A DNA stretch of 64,000 nt from Maea johnstoni (Eukaryota; Annelida; Polychaeta; Spionida; Magelonidae). The DNA is taken from the NCBI GenBank assembly GCA_963942565.1, contig OZ012699.1, forward strand, positions 33,456,557 through 33,520,556, in the 5' to 3' direction. Position 1 is the stretch's first letter. The number at the start of each line of letters is the position of its first letter. Shown one piece after another: positions 60,963-64,000 of this stretch. Both the position numbers and the translations under genes were made by a program. The notes beneath the pieces were generated by a model. The model ran no database searches. It was not told the origin of the DNA and worked only from the letters and a program-made list of their open reading frames with translations.

Positions 60963-61660
60963 CAGCCTTAGAATACTTATGAGTTGTTTGACATGCGGGC
61001 TAGGGGTCAAGATATCAAGGGTAGGATTTGACCTATCAAGGCCCCGGATTTATTGACATCAGGGGCTGAAATTCCTGTTATAAGGGCAACTTCAACCCTT
61101 TGTAACTTAAGAATTAGGGTAATTATTTCTTATATGGACCCAAATTACTTTAGAACCTGGCTCAAATTCCATAGAAACCTCCTACTAGACTTAGAATAAC
61201 TCTAGAGAAGGTTCCAATGAGGAGTTGTTTGTGGGCTTCATATGGGGGCTCGGGCTCAAGATATCAAGTGTAAGAGTTGACCTGTCAAGGCCATTGATTT
61301 ATTGATCGGGGCTGAAGTACCTGAAATAAGGATAACTTCGACTCATTGTAATTTAAGAATGAGGGTAGTTATGCCTTAAATGGACCCAGAATACGCTGGA
61401 ACATGTCCTAAGGATAATTTATTTATGTTTAATGGGGCATGTACCTTTAGCTGCCTGCAGGAAAAATTCAAGAAATGTGTATACCCAAAGGGTAACCAAT
61501 TCATAGAAGGCCTAGGATATCAGAGTCAGGATATCAGAGTTGGAAGTTAACCTGTCAAGGCCATGTATTTATTGATCTCAGGGCGGAAATACCTATAAGG
61601 AGGGTAACTTTGACCCATTGTAACTAAAGACTGAGGGTAGTTATTCCTGAAATAGAATTA
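60963..61660. repeat. Continuation of the 400-bp satellite
   Basis: Units resume with GGGTCAAGATATCAAGGGTAG and continue through GGCTCAAATTCCATAG and CCTGTCAAGGCCATTGATTT. This shows that the spacer and the C-rich minisatellite interrupt one satellite field. Confidence 0.85.
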
Positions 61661-61811
61661 CTTAACAAAAATATGGTGGTGAAAATAACATAAATATATT
61701 CTCCCCTCCAAAAATACGGTGGAGAAAATATATTAAAATATTTTTTCTCCCCCCCCCCCAAAAAAAAAAAATGCGGTGGTGAAAAATTTGTTTAAATATT
61801 TTCTCTTTCAC
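61661..61811. repeat. Short GGTGGTGAAAATA repeat and poly-C/A
   Basis: Three copies of (A)TGCGGTGG(A/T)GAAAATA-(10)-ATATTTTCTC with C10 and A12 runs. Unclassified. Confidence 0.6.
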
Positions 61812-62493
61812 ACTTTTTTATCTTTCAAAACATTTTTATTCAGTTCTGGCATGGAATATCAAGTCATAACACAATAATAATATAGAATCATTTGTAGTTG
61901 TATATAAGTAAACATAAAGACATAAGAATATTTTAAGAGAGACCGTTGCATGAGACAATGGCCAGCATTGTATTTACATGCGATTATATATGTGAGATTT
62001 TAAGGAAAACAACTTAGAACACCATTGATATGTGTATTGTCAATTATGGTTTACATAGGCAAAAAGAAAATGAGAAATAAAGGATTGTAATTATTGGAGA
62101 TATACTTTTTTGGTTAACCGATGTTTGAATTATTATTTGCATGTGATTGCTTATAAGGACATTGTTTAATATACACAATTTTGTAAGGCAGTTTTGATGA
62201 CTAATTGACATGTAGTTTATCAAAAACAGTGTAGGTATAAATATAAATTGCAAATAGGTACTTTGTTTTGTATAGCAATTTTGTAATGACTGAGGTATCA
62301 AGAGTTTACATATAAATTGTCAACATATTATTTGTCCATAAATAATTTTGGAGACTGTGATTAAAAGAATAGTCTCAAATGTTACTGGAAATTGATTTTT
62401 TGTTAAAATGTTGTCTTGGAGTTTATGTAAAAAGAAAGAAAAAAAAAAAAAAATTTTTCTTATTCTTTTTTGTAGTAAAAATATTCGCAAATG
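61812..62493 (-). mobile_element. LINE 3' untranslated region
   Basis: Continuous with the ORF to the right. Near its end, on the minus strand, CTGAATAAAAATG provides an AATAAA poly-A signal about 25 bp before the inferred end at about 61812. AT-rich, without repeats. Confidence 0.6.
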
Positions 62494-64000
62494 CTATTGA
62501 TTATTGTATTGAAAGAAGTTGAGCAATAAAGACCATTTTCTTTCAAAAAGTATTCGTTTGTTATTTATGGACAATTTGTATAAATCATGATTGTATACCT
62601 TTTTGACATTAAGTTGTACACGCAGTAGAAATGGTTTTCTGTTTTCCAGTTTACAAAGATATAATACCTTTTTTGTACATAAAATAATAATATTGATAGT
62701 ATCACTATTGTCTAAATCGCCTAATATTTTTCTACGGTCAGTTAGAATGTAGTCATTATTACCAATAGTTTTTATCCATTGTTCTACCTCTGTCCATAAT
62801 TGGCGAGTATAAATACAGTCTAATAACATATGATAATTACTATCAACACAATTTTCACATTGAGAACAAGTGTTATCAGTCAATATTTTACATTTTGTAA
62901 GCACATCGTTGGTGTAGTATCTATAGTGGAGTGTTCTAAAATGTGTATATCTCAAGTAAGTATCTTCCACTTGTTTGTTTGTAATCGTGAAAGATCTTTT
63001 AATGTCATGAGGAAGCATTACTATTTCAGCCTTTTCATACCATTTATTGCAGATATTTTGAGTAATATTTGGATTTTTGTTGTAAAGTTCTTTATACAGA
63101 TTTGAGACTCCTGTGTAGTCTCTGCATAATATATTGTTTAATAAACAGTTCGTTGGTCGGGTTTGATTTAAATTTGGCAGTTCAGAATTGTCTAAAAATA
63201 ATTTGATGGATAAGGCAAAACCACCATATTCTAAAAAATTGGTTTTAATTTCGAATTTTGTTTGAAATTGTTCAAAATTCATAATTTTACAATCTTCGGT
63301 TAAAATGTCTCCCACTGTACTGACTCCTTTTTTATACCATTTGTGCTTGAGAGGTATTCTTAATTGGCTATTATACCATATAGGAGTATTACATACATAA
63401 TTAACATTGGTACAAATTTCACTGTTGAATAATAATTTCAAGCTTCCTAGGACATCTTTCCAGAAAGGAATTTGTATGATCTCATACATTCTTTCAACAA
63501 AGTCATTACCAAAATTAAAAATATCATGGAAATCTTCCATATCTAGAAAAACTTTCCATTTACCCTTTGATCTTAAATACCTCTTTAACCATCCTAATTT
63601 TAACGCTTTAGCAAATGTAGATAAGTCATGTAATTTTAAACCACCATCGATTACTTCTGCTTCTAAAATTGTTTTACTAAATTTGGCTGGCTTGCCGCTC
63701 CAGATAAAAGATAGAAACATTTGTTCGATAAGCTTTATTGTGTGTAGCTTGGGACTTGGGAGGGACAGAAGGATATGAGTTATTTTTGATAGAAGAAGAG
63801 ATTTAACTATGGTAACTTTACCATAGGGAGTTAGTTTTCGAGTGCTCCATGTTCTTATGAGATTTTTTATTTTAGTGATTTTCGAGTTTAAATTTATTTC
63901 AGTTATTTCTTCTAGTCTGAATACATCATATTCAATACCTAGCACTTCAAAATTATTAGTCCAGGTCAAACCAAATTGACCTTCCCAAGGTATCCTTCTG
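62494..64000 (-). CDS. LINE ORF2 C-terminal part (reverse transcriptase thumb and zinc-knuckle-like end), partial
   Basis: Open from the window edge (RRIPWEGQFGLTWTNN) to the stop at 62494, about 502 codons without a break. FEVLGIEYD and GKVTIVKSLLLSKITHILLS are the post-catalytic region of non-LTR reverse transcriptases. FIWSGKPAKF-(x)n-VIDGGLKLHDL is the typical conserved GGL box. Near the end CSQCENCVDSNYHMLLDC is a C-x2-C...H...C element found at the C-terminus of many L1/Tx1-like LINEs. The catalytic core with YADD and the endonuclease lie beyond the window. The frame is intact here, suggesting a young copy. Clade assignment to L1/Tx1-like is an inference from motif style. Confidence 0.9.
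   Translation of the reverse strand, partial: RRIPWEGQFGLTWTNNFEVLGIEYDVFRLEEITEINLNSKITKIKNLIRTWSTRKLTPYGKVTIVKSLLLSKITHILLSLPSPKLHTIKLIEQMFLSFIWSGKPAKFSKTILEAEVIDGGLKLHDLSTFAKALKLGWLKRYLRSKGKWKVFLDMEDFHDIFNFGNDFVERMYEIIQIPFWKDVLGSLKLLFNSEICTNVNYVCNTPIWYNSQLRIPLKHKWYKKGVSTVGDILTEDCKIMNFEQFQTKFEIKTNFLEYGGFALSIKLFLDNSELPNLNQTRPTNCLLNNILCRDYTGVSNLYKELYNKNPNITQNICNKWYEKAEIVMLPHDIKRSFTITNKQVEDTYLRYTHFRTLHYRYYTNDVLTKCKILTDNTCSQCENCVDSNYHMLLDCIYTRQLWTEVEQWIKTIGNNDYILTDRRKILGDLDNSDTINIIILCTKKVLYLCKLENRKPFLLRVQLNVKKVYNHDLYKLSINNKRILFERKWSLLLNFFQYNNQ

Overview
The window looks like animal nuclear DNA from an AT-rich, repeat-laden genome, most likely a marine invertebrate. The evidence is split coding exons with GT-AG sites, tRNA-derived SINEs, a LINE, several families of short DNA transposons (MITEs), long (TA)n tracts and complex tandem arrays. 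The phylum cannot be fixed from the sequence; an echinoderm, hemichordate, lancelet or mollusc would all fit. Two 200-N assembly gaps lie at 30322-30521 and 51817-52016.

Left half (about 3.9-35.8 kb): one host gene on the minus strand, an SLC4-family sodium-coupled bicarbonate transporter of the SLC4A7/8/10 (NBCn/NDCBE) kind. Nine exons can be placed, two of them tentative: 35789-35834, 29947-30078, 20169-20316, 19623-19783, 18891-19076, 16830-16993, 11270-11368, 4459-4704 and 3879-4025. All phases agree and together they make 443 codons without a stop. They encode the cytoplasmic N-terminal domain up to the conserved [15 protein letters not shown] segment. The membrane exons would lie left of the window. 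The introns are very large and filled with repeats. Four splice junctions are themselves copied into tandem repeats in the adjoining introns. The clearest case is a 37-bp array of about 20 units in which 15 carry the GTGAGT of the authentic donor.

Middle and right: a plus-strand acidic protein gene (41700-42707) with a Pro-rich triple repeat, a coiled-coil-like core and an Asp/Glu tail. After it come many MITEs (two families using TTAA target sites, one hAT-like family with exact 8-bp target duplications, one Harbinger-like copy), a 23-copy 31-bp array, a roughly 400-bp satellite showing an 800-bp higher-order pattern, and a 29-copy hairpin-forming array of about 45-55 bp. The right edge holds the 3' half of a minus-strand LINE whose reverse-transcriptase C-terminal ORF is open to the window end.

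The window holds little protein-coding DNA. No operon, CRISPR, rRNA or functional tRNA gene is seen. The most unusual feature is the repeated seeding of tandem arrays from splice junctions of one gene.
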